From a virus, in the IMG/VR virus record IMGVR_UViG_3300042554_001150, positions 1 to 34,489 of that record: DNA of 34,489 bases; one strand, 5' to 3'. A program made the translations under genes and the position numbers. Each line of letters opens with the position of its first letter. Within the stretch, counting starts at the first letter, position 1. Under the pieces are notes generated by a model. The model worked only from the letters and a program-made list of their open reading frames with translations, was not told the origin of the DNA and made no database searches. Below are positions 7,548-15,434 of the stretch, one piece after another.

Positions 7548-9731
7548 ATGAGAAATGAAAAATTAACGCTGTCCGTTATTACGGGTAATTGCGAAAAAGA
7601 CGTTGTGCGATTCTTGGATGTATTCCAGCCATTTTTTGATGAAGTGGTAATGGTTCGCGCTATTGGCAATCAAAAACCAGATTCAACTTTGGATATCGCA
7701 AAGGAACGAGGTTGCATAACTGGCGAGTATTTTAACAAAAATAAAGAATGGAATCACGTTGATAACTTTTCAGCAGCTCGCAACGCATCCGCCAAGCTCG
7801 CAACTGGCGATTGGGTAATGTGGGCGGATATGGATGACACCGCAGATGGATTGGAACACTTGCGCGAGATCATTGCAAAACTAGACAAAGATTGTAATAT
7901 TCTGCGTTGTCCTTATGTGGTTAGCGAGCAAGGGGTGATTGCAAACTATCGGGAAAGGGTTTGGAGGAATACAGGCAAGATGGAATGGAAGAACGCATTG
8001 CATGAGAACTTGATTGACACAAGCCAATCAGAATACCCACATGCACAAACAGACAGGATTAAGATTATCCATGTTCCAAGACTTGATCGAGATTGTTCGC
8101 AAGATCGTAATTTGCGGATCTTAGAAAGTATTCCCAAAGACGATCGCACCCATGCTCATACATTTTATTTGATGACGGAATACGCAAGACGTAAGGAAGC
8201 TAAAGCAATAGAACTAGCTCAAGAGTTCCTAAACCATCCAGAAGGTGGGGCAGCTGAACGATTTGAGACGTTTATGACATTGGCAGCAATGGCTGAAAAC
8301 TTCGAGACTAAAGCTCAAATTTACACCCAAGCATTTGCCGAAGATCCAAACCGTGCAGAACCATTGTATGAGCTTGCGGCTTTGTCCTTGTCTTGTGATG
8401 AACCAGAACGTGCATTATCGTTTGCTCGCCACATGATGACGTGCAGATGGCCAGATAATCCGTGCTGGAATCACAGAAAAATGTTTTATGAGTTTTTCCG
8501 TGAGGATTTATTTCTGCAATGTTTGAGATCCGCTGGCAAGGTCTATGAATCTGATGCCCGCAGAATGAACATGAACGCAAAGTCTGGTAAGCCAGTAATT
8601 TCTCTTTTACACGCAACACGGGGCAGATCATCACAAGCTATTAAATGCCGGTCAGAATGGTTGAAATTAGCAAACAACCCAGAAGCCATTGAACATATTT
8701 TTGCCGTAGATTTGGATGATGAACATGCTGAGGTTTTCCATAGATTCCAGACGGTATTCCTTCCATCTGGATCGGGTGGATGCGTGGCGGCATGGAACGC
8801 GGCCGCAGCTATTTGCCGAGGTCAGGTATTGTTGCAGCTAAGTGACGATTGGAAGCCATTTAAAGGATGGGATGATGCTATTCTTGATGCTATTGGCGAC
8901 ACGAAGCAAAAAGCGGTTTTAGCGGTATCTGACGGGCATAGAGAGGATGATTTGCTATGTATGGCAATTATGACCCGTTCACTTTACAAAGAGTGGGGTA
9001 ATATGTTTCATCCAGAGTTTTTCTCAATGTTTTCAGATAATTGGTTTTCCGAGCAGGCTTTCAAAAAAGGCTTGGTTATTGATGCAAGGAGCAAAATCAA
9101 ATTTGAGCATGAGCATCCTGCATTTGGCAAAGCTGAAATGGATGAAACCTATGCAAGATCAAATCAATCTTACAATTACCAATGCGGTTCTGGTATCTTT
9201 GAACGTCTAAAAGCAGGGGTAAAGGTATCCTCTGAAATGGACGGATGGTTTGATTTTAGAGACGTTTATGATTATGTGGCTAAAACCATCCCAAACAATG
9301 GAACATTTGTTGAGGTTGGGACATGGAAAGGTAAAAGTGCAATTTACCTAAAAGATAGGCTAGATGACATCAAGAAGCCTGTGGATTTTTGGGTTGTTGA
9401 TACCTTTAAGGGAGATGATGAAACTGGAAAGGTTAATGTTCTTGAGGAGTTTAAATTGAACCGAGGAGAGCGTGATATTTCCATTATTGAAGGAGACAGT
9501 GCAGAATCGGCAGATAAATTCCAAAACAACACCCTAGACGGGGTTTTCATTGATGCGGCGCATGATTACGCCAGCGCAAAGCGTGACATCAAATCGTGGC
9601 TTCCAAAGGTCAAAGAAGGCGGCTTCTTTGGTGGACATGATGCGGATTCTGAAGGGGTGGCTAAAGCACTTGACGAATTAGGCATTAAATACGCCGTAGT
9701 TGGGCGTTGTTGGATTCAAACCGAAAAATAA
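7548..9731 (+). CDS. Fusion: two glycosyltransferase domains plus SAM methyltransferase
   Basis: A 727-residue enzyme with three catalytic modules. Residues 1-180 are a GT-A/GT2-type domain (LTLSVITGNCEKDVVRFL, metal-binding WADMDD at 92-97, NALHENL). Residues 200-335 are helical and TPR-like. Residues 348-555 look like a second glycosyltransferase (VISLLHATRGR, AVDLDDEHAE, LQLSDDWKPFKGWDD, then SDNWFSEQAF). Residues 565-727 are a class I methyltransferase with the SAM loop FVEVGTWKGKS (587-597), VVDTF (616-620) and FIDAAHDYAS (668-677). It may add and methylate sugars on phage structural proteins or on a host surface polymer; the substrate is unknown. It sits in the accessory block with a second glycosyltransferase. 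Confidence 0.82.
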   Translation: MRNEKLTLSVITGNCEKDVVRFLDVFQPFFDEVVMVRAIGNQKPDSTLDIAKERGCITGEYFNKNKEWNHVDNFSAARNASAKLATGDWVMWADMDDTADGLEHLREIIAKLDKDCNILRCPYVVSEQGVIANYRERVWRNTGKMEWKNALHENLIDTSQSEYPHAQTDRIKIIHVPRLDRDCSQDRNLRILESIPKDDRTHAHTFYLMTEYARRKEAKAIELAQEFLNHPEGGAAERFETFMTLAAMAENFETKAQIYTQAFAEDPNRAEPLYELAALSLSCDEPERALSFARHMMTCRWPDNPCWNHRKMFYEFFREDLFLQCLRSAGKVYESDARRMNMNAKSGKPVISLLHATRGRSSQAIKCRSEWLKLANNPEAIEHIFAVDLDDEHAEVFHRFQTVFLPSGSGGCVAAWNAAAAICRGQVLLQLSDDWKPFKGWDDAILDAIGDTKQKAVLAVSDGHREDDLLCMAIMTRSLYKEWGNMFHPEFFSMFSDNWFSEQAFKKGLVIDARSKIKFEHEHPAFGKAEMDETYARSNQSYNYQCGSGIFERLKAGVKVSSEMDGWFDFRDVYDYVAKTIPNNGTFVEVGTWKGKSAIYLKDRLDDIKKPVDFWVVDTFKGDDETGKVNVLEEFKLNRGERDISIIEGDSAESADKFQNNTLDGVFIDAAHDYASAKRDIKSWLPKVKEGGFFGGHDADSEGVAKALDELGIKYAVVGRCWIQTEK

Positions 9732-9732
9732 T

Positions 9733-9921
9733 ATGAGTAGCCACAAAGGATCATGGAGTAGAGTTAAAGATACTAAAGCATGGGATGAATGTCCGCTTTG
9801 GAATAATATTAAAAAGAATAAAGAAAATGAAAATAAAAATCAGTATCCTTACGCCGACCATACCAGGAAGGGAAAACCAAGCAAAGGCACTAAGCGAAAA
9901 ACTGGCAAAGCAGATCGGTGA
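9733..9921 (+). CDS. Small hypothetical protein overlapping a glycosyltransferase gene
   Basis: 62 residues from ATG 9733, one base after the preceding stop. The first 24 residues (SHKGSWSRVKDTKAWDECPLWNNI) look like a folded, Trp-rich protein, while the rest is Lys/Asn/Gly-rich and overlaps the next gene by 95 nt in another frame. The 5' half may be the functional part, with the tail being forced by the overlap. A second possibility is that this is an old N-terminal piece of the following glycosyltransferase displaced by a frameshift. Function unknown. Confidence 0.45.
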   Translation: MSSHKGSWSRVKDTKAWDECPLWNNIKKNKENENKNQYPYADHTRKGKPSKGTKRKTGKADR

Positions 9922-10399
9922 TTTACCAGTAGAGCATTTAATGGTTTCCGATAATCGGCGGCGTTCGATTGGTGAGAAAAGGCAGTCATTGGTTGATATA
10001 GCCAATGGCGAGTATGTGGCTTTTTGTGATGATGACGATGACATCATGGATAATTACGTATCAGAACTATTGAAAGCATCAGAAAAGAACGCTGACGTAA
10101 TTACTTTTAATCAAGAAGCACATTACAATGAATATTCATCGACTGTAATTTTTGGCATTAACAATCAAGACATGCCATTTAATCCGAATGGAATTACACT
10201 TCGTGCGCCTTGGCACATTTGTGCTTGGAAACGTGATAAAATCAAAGATTGCCAGTTTGGATTTACTAATTTTGGAGAAGATAAAATATGGTCTGTCCAA
10301 GCAAGAAAATGCGTAAGAACCGCAACTCATATTGATAAAATCCTGCAAATTTACATACATAACGTTAATACAACGGCAGCTCCGACAACGCCTGATTGA
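9827..10399 (+). CDS. Small GT2-type glycosyltransferase
   Basis: 190 residues. The N-terminus KISILTPTIPGRENQ is the usual first beta strand and turn of a GT-A glycosyltransferase, and AFCDDDDDIMDNYV holds the DXD metal/nucleotide-sugar motif. LRAPWHICAWKRD and FGEDKIWSVQA match the acceptor-side segment where GT2 proteins carry an ED catalytic pair. ATG 9827 is preferred because the fold starts right there. The protein is shorter than free-standing GT2 enzymes (about 230-300), so it is a minimal domain. It probably works with the upstream fusion enzyme. Confidence 0.75.
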   Translation: MKIKISILTPTIPGRENQAKALSEKLAKQIGDLPVEHLMVSDNRRRSIGEKRQSLVDIANGEYVAFCDDDDDIMDNYVSELLKASEKNADVITFNQEAHYNEYSSTVIFGINNQDMPFNPNGITLRAPWHICAWKRDKIKDCQFGFTNFGEDKIWSVQARKCVRTATHIDKILQIYIHNVNTTAAPTTPD

Positions 10400-10429
10400 T
10401 TTCCGCATAATTTGAGGTATTTTTTATTT

Positions 10430-10741
10430 ATGAGCCTTGCAAAATCTCACTCTTTAACCAATTCAGTTTCCGCGTTTTCCATGCTAGGTAGCGAGGAGTT
10501 GACCTTAAACGGCACGGTTATTGATGCTATAATTAGCGAGGTGGAATATACCAAGGATTACGAGGAAACAGGATTTAAGCCAGTTCAGCGGTTTGAAGCT
10601 GTGGTTAAAACAAGTGATTTACCATCTGGCATATTACTTAAGAAGATTGGATTACTTCGCGGTGAATCATTCAGGGTTGAGGGTATGAGGAAAGGCAGCA
10701 CATATACCATGGTGACTTTGGAAGAAATCCACAAAGCATAA
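10430..10741 (+). CDS. Head-tail connector candidate (gpFII-like position)
   Basis: A 103-residue, beta-rich protein (LTLNGTVIDAIISEVEY, RFEAVVKTSDLP, ESFRVEGMRKGSTYTMVTLEEI). In lambda the slot between the capsid gene and the tail completion genes is filled by gpFII, a 117-residue beta barrel that joins head and tail. Order, size and predicted fold class agree, but no sequence signature proves it. ATG 10430 is chosen over an upstream TTG because a TTGATT box lies exactly 34 nt before it, as for five other genes here. Confidence 0.5.
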   Translation: MSLAKSHSLTNSVSAFSMLGSEELTLNGTVIDAIISEVEYTKDYEETGFKPVQRFEAVVKTSDLPSGILLKKIGLLRGESFRVEGMRKGSTYTMVTLEEIHKA

Positions 10742-10768
10742 AAAAGTTCTTGCAATAATCCGTCAAAA

Positions 10769-10785
10769 GTGAACATTAGGTTCAT
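10769..10785. promoter_or_regulatory. Imperfect operator-like palindrome at the ligase start
   Basis: GTGAACATTAGGTTCAT matches the perfect palindrome at 27737-27753 in 15 of 17 positions. It covers the region just before and at ATG 10784, where it would overlap the -10 region of a TTGCAA box at 10750 and could repress the ligase-domain gene. Confidence 0.45.
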
Positions 10786-11320
10786 GAGCAACGCGCAACT
10801 ATTGACCAGCCACATTCCATCCGATGTTACAGGATGGTGGGTATCGATCAAATATGATGGTATCAGGGCGATCTGGACAGGCAGTCATTTTATAACTCGT
10901 CACGGCAAAAGGTTAAAAGCTCCAGCATGGTTCACGGCCAAGATGCCAAAGAGCGTGAGGCTTGATGGTGAGCTATGGATGGGCAATGGCACTTTTGATG
11001 CCTTGCAGTCCAATCTTCAAACCAAAGGATCAAACTGGGATGGTATCAAGTTTATGGTATTTGACCTAGCCGGCGAAGGCGCATTTGAGGATCGTTATTC
11101 AAAGTTATTGATGATGAGATTGCCAGAACATGTATGCATTGTTGAGCATACCACTTGCCAATCAAATGAGGCATTAGCCGCGACTGAGAAGGAAGTTGTT
11201 GCCAATGGTGGCGAGGGTCTAGTTATACGCCGTCCACAGTCACAATACAGACCTGGGCGTATGGGTGACGTTATCAAAATCAAGCGCATCACCGCAGATT
11301 TGGAACGCTGGCAAGGTTGA
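10784..11320 (+). CDS. Stand-alone ATP-dependent DNA ligase adenylation domain
   Basis: A 178-residue nucleotidyltransferase with the ligase motifs in order: I KYDGIRA (Lys23, the AMP acceptor), Ia-like TRHGKRL (38-44), III DGELW (61-65), IIIa KFMVFDL (89-95), IV GEGLVIR (143-149), V DVIKIK (162-167). It stops right after motif V, so the OB-fold domain and motif VI are missing; even minimal viral ligases have about 300 residues. It may still self-adenylate, may need a partner, or may do another nucleotidyl transfer. It sits as an insertion between head-tail connector and tail genes. The start is ATG 10784; GTG 10769 is in frame but lies in the palindrome. Confidence 0.85.
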   Translation: MSNAQLLTSHIPSDVTGWWVSIKYDGIRAIWTGSHFITRHGKRLKAPAWFTAKMPKSVRLDGELWMGNGTFDALQSNLQTKGSNWDGIKFMVFDLAGEGAFEDRYSKLLMMRLPEHVCIVEHTTCQSNEALAATEKEVVANGGEGLVIRRPQSQYRPGRMGDVIKIKRITADLERWQG

Positions 11321-11357
11321 TGTTTGATTTTAGCCTAAAACATGTCATTTTTTGGGC

Positions 11358-12116
11358 ATGGCGGTTTCTGCTAAAATTGACAAAGCAAAACTAGAAAGGG
11401 GTCTAAGACGTTTTGCGGCATTGTATGGGGAAACCCAGTCGCAAGCCGTGGTTCGCTGGTCAGTCCAAACTTGCCGAGAATTGGCGTTTGAATCGCAAGT
11501 ATGGGGTAGAAGCAAGACCAAGGGCAAACAGGACGGCAAGATTATATCTGATGCCTTAAACGTATGCTTAGTGGTTGACAGTCTTACCAAAGCCCCGACA
11601 GGGAGCGGATACAGGGCAAGTAATATGGGCAAGTCTTATCATGTAGTAGCAAGGAGGGTTTTATTGACTGCTGATGCGGTTAATAATTGGATTGAGCTAA
11701 ACCGCACCAGGCGGAGAAGAAACACGGCAAAACTTGCAATAAATGAGCGTATGGTATGCCAAAGCTCGATATTTAAAAAAGCCATGACTATTCGCAAGAA
11801 GAAATCGGGCATGGCAAAGGGTGGATGGATTGGGGCAGGACATGACATAGCTAAAGCACAGACGGGGCAAGACAAAATTGCGATTGGTAAGTCCTATATG
11901 GCATATACTCAAAAGGCTGGAGCATCTTATGGAAGTGCAAAAAAACCTAAATCGGGTTTCAAACCAGCAGCATATATTACAAATAGCGTAGAGCATACGG
12001 CCAGTAAGGATGTATTGGCTAAATCTGGCATCCAGAAAGCTATTGAATTTGGGCTTAAAAAATCTATAAACTATTACAGAAGCGCATTAAGGGCATTAGC
12101 TAAAAAGAATTTATGA
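11358..12116 (+). CDS. Tail completion protein candidate (gpZ-like position)
   Basis: 252 residues, rich in Lys and Arg (TRRRRNTAKLA, MTIRKKKSGMAKGG), beginning with a helix (KIDKAKLERGLRRFAALYGETQSQAVVRWSVQTCRELA) as in gpZ and HK97 gp10-type minor tail proteins, in which such a helix is followed by a charged beta domain. The lambda slot after the connector is gpZ, which caps the tail before it joins the head. The long central basic insert is unusual. ATG 11358 lies 34 nt after a TTGATT box. Overlaps the next gene by 4 nt. Confidence 0.45.
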   Translation: MAVSAKIDKAKLERGLRRFAALYGETQSQAVVRWSVQTCRELAFESQVWGRSKTKGKQDGKIISDALNVCLVVDSLTKAPTGSGYRASNMGKSYHVVARRVLLTADAVNNWIELNRTRRRRNTAKLAINERMVCQSSIFKKAMTIRKKKSGMAKGGWIGAGHDIAKAQTGQDKIAIGKSYMAYTQKAGASYGSAKKPKSGFKPAAYITNSVEHTASKDVLAKSGIQKAIEFGLKKSINYYRSALRALAKKNL

Positions 12117-12553
12117 ATATACAGACATCAATTAAGGAATGGATTGAAAAGCGGACAGAGGAGGAATATACCGAGCTGGAGGATATTACTATATCAACCA
12201 CGGGGGAGATTAACGATATAACTCCGCCGATGATCAATATTTACGAAACTGGTCAGGGAATCCATGAAGTCGGTGGCGTTACAATGTATGGAGTTACTGA
12301 TTTTGAAATTAGCGTGGAACTTGTAACCGTGCCAGCAACTGAGAACGACGAAGGAACGCCAACAGTCGATGATTTAGAGGCAAGGAAGGCTTTATACAAT
12401 ATCTTGGCAGACAGATATGCCATTGAGTGGATGAGTGAGCAGAACGGATGGCGGATATTTGACATTCGCTTATCTTCCCCTATAACAGAATCAAACGAAG
12501 GGACACGATCAACGAGGTTTGAACTTCAAATCGTAGCCTGTCCAACCAACTAA
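12113..12553 (+). CDS. Tail terminator candidate (gpU-like position)
   Basis: A 146-residue alpha-beta protein starting MNIQTSIKEWIEKRTEEEYTELEDITIS, with later beta strands (EISVELVTVPA, WRIFDIRLSSP, STRFELQIVACPTN). Lambda gpU is 131 residues, lies in the same place after gpZ, and forms the hexameric ring that stops tail-tube growth. The strand pattern and size are compatible. Translational coupling to the preceding gene through a 4-nt overlap supports a shared role. Called by position. Confidence 0.45.
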   Translation: MNIQTSIKEWIEKRTEEEYTELEDITISTTGEINDITPPMINIYETGQGIHEVGGVTMYGVTDFEISVELVTVPATENDEGTPTVDDLEARKALYNILADRYAIEWMSEQNGWRIFDIRLSSPITESNEGTRSTRFELQIVACPTN

Positions 12554-12562
12554 TTAAATTAC

Positions 12563-12985
12563 ATGAGCGCAACAGTATTTGGAGCAGCAAGATACGGGGT
12601 TATTGATGATTCTTCGGCAACAGGATTGTTGGTGGGGAACATCAGTTATTCATATAGTAGTGAACAAGCATTTGCCAAAGATCACCTTGGATGTGATGTT
12701 GGCATGTCGGTTTATAATGATTCCACCGAAATCTCGATTAGCGGGGTTGTTAAAACAAAAGCTACTGGTTTAGTTCCAGATATAGCTGCCGTTTTAACTC
12801 TTGCAAACAGTTCTGCTGATACATTAGGACTTGATTCTAAGAATCTCTTTACAAGTCCATCAAGCGCAGGCGTTGTTGTCACAGGAGCAACACTTAATCG
12901 GGTAAATAGCGAGTTTGAGAATGGAGAAGTATCGGCAATCTATAAACCATTGATAAGTGTTTCATCGCCTGCGGTGTTGACGTAA
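12563..12985 (+). CDS. Major tail (tube) protein candidate
   Basis: 140 residues, almost wholly beta and Ser/Thr/Val/Ala-rich (GLLVGNISYSYSSEQAFAKDHLGCDVGMSVYNDSTEISISGVV, then GVVVTGATLNRVNSEFENGEVSAIYKPLISV). It lies between the terminator candidate and the chaperone genes, which is the slot of the tube protein (gpV in lambda, 246 residues; tube proteins of other siphoviruses are about 140-200). The C-terminal alternation of strands fits a tube beta sandwich. The call is by order and composition. Confidence 0.5.
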   Translation: MSATVFGAARYGVIDDSSATGLLVGNISYSYSSEQAFAKDHLGCDVGMSVYNDSTEISISGVVKTKATGLVPDIAAVLTLANSSADTLGLDSKNLFTSPSSAGVVVTGATLNRVNSEFENGEVSAIYKPLISVSSPAVLT

Positions 12986-13010
12986 TATCAATTTATAAAA
13001 TTTAAGAAAA

Positions 13011-13580
13011 ATGAATAACACGGGCGAAAGCTACGGGACGGGTGATTTGAATTTAGCTGCGGCAATATTATCAATGGGGATTCCTCCAGAGATAATGCCA
13101 GTTAAGTTAATAGCCACTTCGGGGGGGAAGGATTATGTGCGATTCATGATGAAAGAGCTTTCCATTGATGGAACATTAAACACTCGTTCATTGATGGTGG
13201 CATGGGATAATTATTATACTTATTCCAAAAACAACCCAGATTGCATATTTACGAAGATTATGACCTTTGTCAGATCTAAGCCTGGCGATTGTAAAACATA
13301 CCTTAATTGGTGCGAATATGGTTCAGAATGGTTGGAAATAAGCATGGCCGCTTGTAAGCGATACATGACGGGAGAACCTAAGATTTGGCAAAGTGCGCCA
13401 GATTCCGAACCAGCATACATCTTGGCATTTATTACCAATCGATTCTGGCTTTTAAACTTAGCTAAACAATTTCAAAAGGATGGCAACTTTGATGTTCTTA
13501 CGGAGCGGGGTAAATCCATTTCACTTATATCAGAGAAGCTATCTAAGAGTAAAAGAGACTATTTAACATCAAGAATGTAA
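13011..13580 (+). CDS. Hypothetical protein between tube and chaperone genes
   Basis: 189 residues, mostly helical, with several Trp and Cys residues (DCKTYLNWCEYGSEWLEISMAACKRYM). No known motif recognised. N-terminal residues TGDLNLAAAILSMGIPPE suggest a small folded domain. Lambda has no gene in this position, so it is specific to this phage group. It begins exactly 34 nt after a TTGACG box and its spacing to the chaperone gene is 5 nt, so it is likely made together with the tail proteins, perhaps as an assembly factor. Confidence 0.55.
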   Translation: MNNTGESYGTGDLNLAAAILSMGIPPEIMPVKLIATSGGKDYVRFMMKELSIDGTLNTRSLMVAWDNYYTYSKNNPDCIFTKIMTFVRSKPGDCKTYLNWCEYGSEWLEISMAACKRYMTGEPKIWQSAPDSEPAYILAFITNRFWLLNLAKQFQKDGNFDVLTERGKSISLISEKLSKSKRDYLTSRM

Positions 13581-13585
13581 CACAT

Positions 13586-13918
13586 ATGAAATACGAACTA
13601 AAAAAAGGAACGCTGGGAATCATTGATTGGTTATCAGGGACAAGTAAGAACCCGTTACTATTAGGCGGGGCTTTTGGCATATCAGACGTAGCTGAGGCTT
13701 GCTGGATATTTACGGTTGATCTTATGGATGTTGAGAAAATGACACCCCAGAAGGTAAAAGCTGAGGTTAAGCGATTTATGGCAGATTTAGATGCCGATGC
13801 GTTTAATCAGATGCAAAAACACGCCGAGATTGAAATTAAAAAATTCTTTAATTCCGATACCCGACCAAAAAAGCAGGGGGTGGCGGTGGGTCTGAAAAAG
13901 AAAGTATCTCGCAAGTAA
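13586..13918 (+). CDS. Tail assembly chaperone, short form (gpG-like)
   Basis: A 110-residue helical protein upstream of the tape measure, the slot of gpG. Its last 14 residues follow the heptamer A-AAA-AAG at 13867-13873. Most ribosomes should read through to TAA 13918 and give this form. In lambda gpG and the frameshifted gpGT wrap the tape measure and recruit tube subunits. Residues 90-96 (DTRPKK) are the last shared with the longer product. Confidence 0.7.
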   Translation: MKYELKKGTLGIIDWLSGTSKNPLLLGGAFGISDVAEACWIFTVDLMDVEKMTPQKVKAEVKRFMADLDADAFNQMQKHAEIEIKKFFNSDTRPKKQGVAVGLKKKVSRK

Positions 13919-14154
13919 AGATATCGCCACTAGCCACAGCAATTCACATATTAAGTGCATATGGATTAACAGCAAAAGAGATTAAATATGACTTAGATAT
14001 TGAATTAGCTAATCAGCTAATGAGTTGCCATTGGATCAGTAAAGGATTAGAAATTGAGTATTCAAATGCAAGCCAAGACTCTACGGAGGAGATTGAGGCG
14101 GAAATCAATAAAACAGCTAAACGAAAACACTCATGGCGATTGGAACAACTTTAA
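13586..14154 (+). CDS. Tail assembly chaperone, -1 frameshift product (gpGT-like)
   Basis: After AAA-AAG at 13868-13873 a -1 slip continues the frame from 13873: AGGGGGSEKESISQVK, then 76 more residues to TAA 14154. The product has 189 residues (96 shared and 93 new). The new part begins with a Gly/Ser linker and has a helical, well-structured look (ATAIHILSAYGLTAKEIKYDLDIELANQL). The frame carries no suitable start codon and fills what would otherwise be a 215-base gap before the tape measure gene. Its 3' end overlaps the tape measure gene by 22 nt. Such shifted chaperones are conserved in long-tailed phages; the shift itself is inferred. Confidence 0.82.
13867..13873 (+). promoter_or_regulatory. 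-1 programmed frameshift slippery site
   Basis: AAAAAAG in the phasing A-AAA-AAG relative to the gpG-like frame, the same heptamer known from bacterial dnaX. It is followed by GCAGGGGGTGGCGGTGGG, whose GTGGC can pair with GCCAC at 13934-13938 as a possible stimulating structure. Confidence 0.82.
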
Positions 14155-15434
14155 AGATTGGATTTGACGGCAGCGAAGTTCAGCGGGGCTTTGCCAAGAT
14201 GAAGGCTGGAGCTTTAAATATAGGTAGTAGTATTGCTGGCATGGGAATTGCCACAATTACCACGGCTATTGCTGCTGCTGGAGCTGCTATGGTAGCTTTT
14301 GGCGTATCATCCGCAAAATCGGCAATGGAAATGGAGGATTTGGAAACCCAGTTTGGGGTATTGCTTAAATCCACAGATCAAGCCAAGCAAATGATGAGTG
14401 AATTCCGCAAGGAAGCAATTAAGTCTCCATTAAGTATTGAGGATTATGCTAAAGCAGGCAAAACCATTTTAGCTTTTGGCGTATCGCAAGAAAAAGTAAT
14501 GCCATCGCTTAAAATGCTTGGTGATGTTTCAATGGGTAATGCAGATCGGTTTCAAAGTCTTGCTTTAGCATTTGCACAAACCCAAGCGGCTGGCCGTTTG
14601 ATGGGTCAAGAGGTTTTGCAATTTGTCAATGCTGGCTTTAACCCATTGCAGGTTATTTCTGAAAAAACAGGTCGATCTATGAAAGACCTTAAAAAAGACA
14701 TGGAAGATGGTGCCATATCAGCTGATATGGTTTCAGAGGCTTTTAAAATTGCCACTTCTGAGGGTGGGTTGTTTTATGGCGCACTTGAAAAAGGAAGCCA
14801 AACCACTTCAGGAAAATTTGCCAAGCTAACCGATCAATTTAGCCAGTTAAAAGTAGCGTTTGGCACAGGATTAAATGAAGGTCTAGGAGTAGTCTATGAA
14901 CTACTTGGTGGGGTAATGGGTAAATTTACTGAAACCTTTACACTTGCTGGCAAAGCAATCGGCGCGGTCATTGCAGAAGCGGTTGAGAATGACACGACTA
15001 GGCTTGAGGCAATCGGGTTTTATATCGGCACTTTGATTAAAGATGGTATAACATCAGCATTACAAGCAGCAGGTGAGAATTTAGCTGTTGAGATGGCTAA
15101 AAATTTTGAAACATATACTCCTGCTGGTATTTTAAGTAAAAAATTGGGTTTGAATCTTTCTGGAAATATCGAAAGTGGGCAAAAAAACTTTTCGGGATAT
15201 TGGGCTGAAAATAAAAGCCAACGCGAAGGGTTGCTTACTGGCATTAAATCATCGGTTGCGGTGGATGATTCCAAAAAGATTTATGCTGAATCACAAGCCG
15301 AGATTGTGGCTGCTGCAACTAAACGTATTCAAGAGATTAAAGCAGATCCTTTTGCCGTTGCAGATGCAGATAAAGAAATTGCAAAAATATTAAAAGAGAT
15401 TGAGAAAAACACATCAGAAGGGGCTAAAATGTAA
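14133..15434 (+). CDS. Tape measure protein
   Basis: 433 residues. The N-terminal half carries the tape-measure domain: LETQFGVLLKSTDQAKQMMSEFRKEA, the region AGRLMGQEVLQFVNAGFNPLQVISEKTG, and EMEDLETQF. A hydrophobic Ala/Gly stretch (SSIAGMGIATITTAIAAAGAAMVAFG, about residues 31-56) resembles the membrane-active segment of such proteins. The C-terminal third is helical. The protein sets tail length; at about 0.15 nm per residue this implies roughly 65 nm, a short siphovirus tail. Its start overlaps the -1 chaperone frame by 22 nt and its stop shares a base with the next ATG. Confidence 0.88.
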   Translation: MAIGTTLKIGFDGSEVQRGFAKMKAGALNIGSSIAGMGIATITTAIAAAGAAMVAFGVSSAKSAMEMEDLETQFGVLLKSTDQAKQMMSEFRKEAIKSPLSIEDYAKAGKTILAFGVSQEKVMPSLKMLGDVSMGNADRFQSLALAFAQTQAAGRLMGQEVLQFVNAGFNPLQVISEKTGRSMKDLKKDMEDGAISADMVSEAFKIATSEGGLFYGALEKGSQTTSGKFAKLTDQFSQLKVAFGTGLNEGLGVVYELLGGVMGKFTETFTLAGKAIGAVIAEAVENDTTRLEAIGFYIGTLIKDGITSALQAAGENLAVEMAKNFETYTPAGILSKKLGLNLSGNIESGQKNFSGYWAENKSQREGLLTGIKSSVAVDDSKKIYAESQAEIVAAATKRIQEIKADPFAVADADKEIAKILKEIEKNTSEGAKM

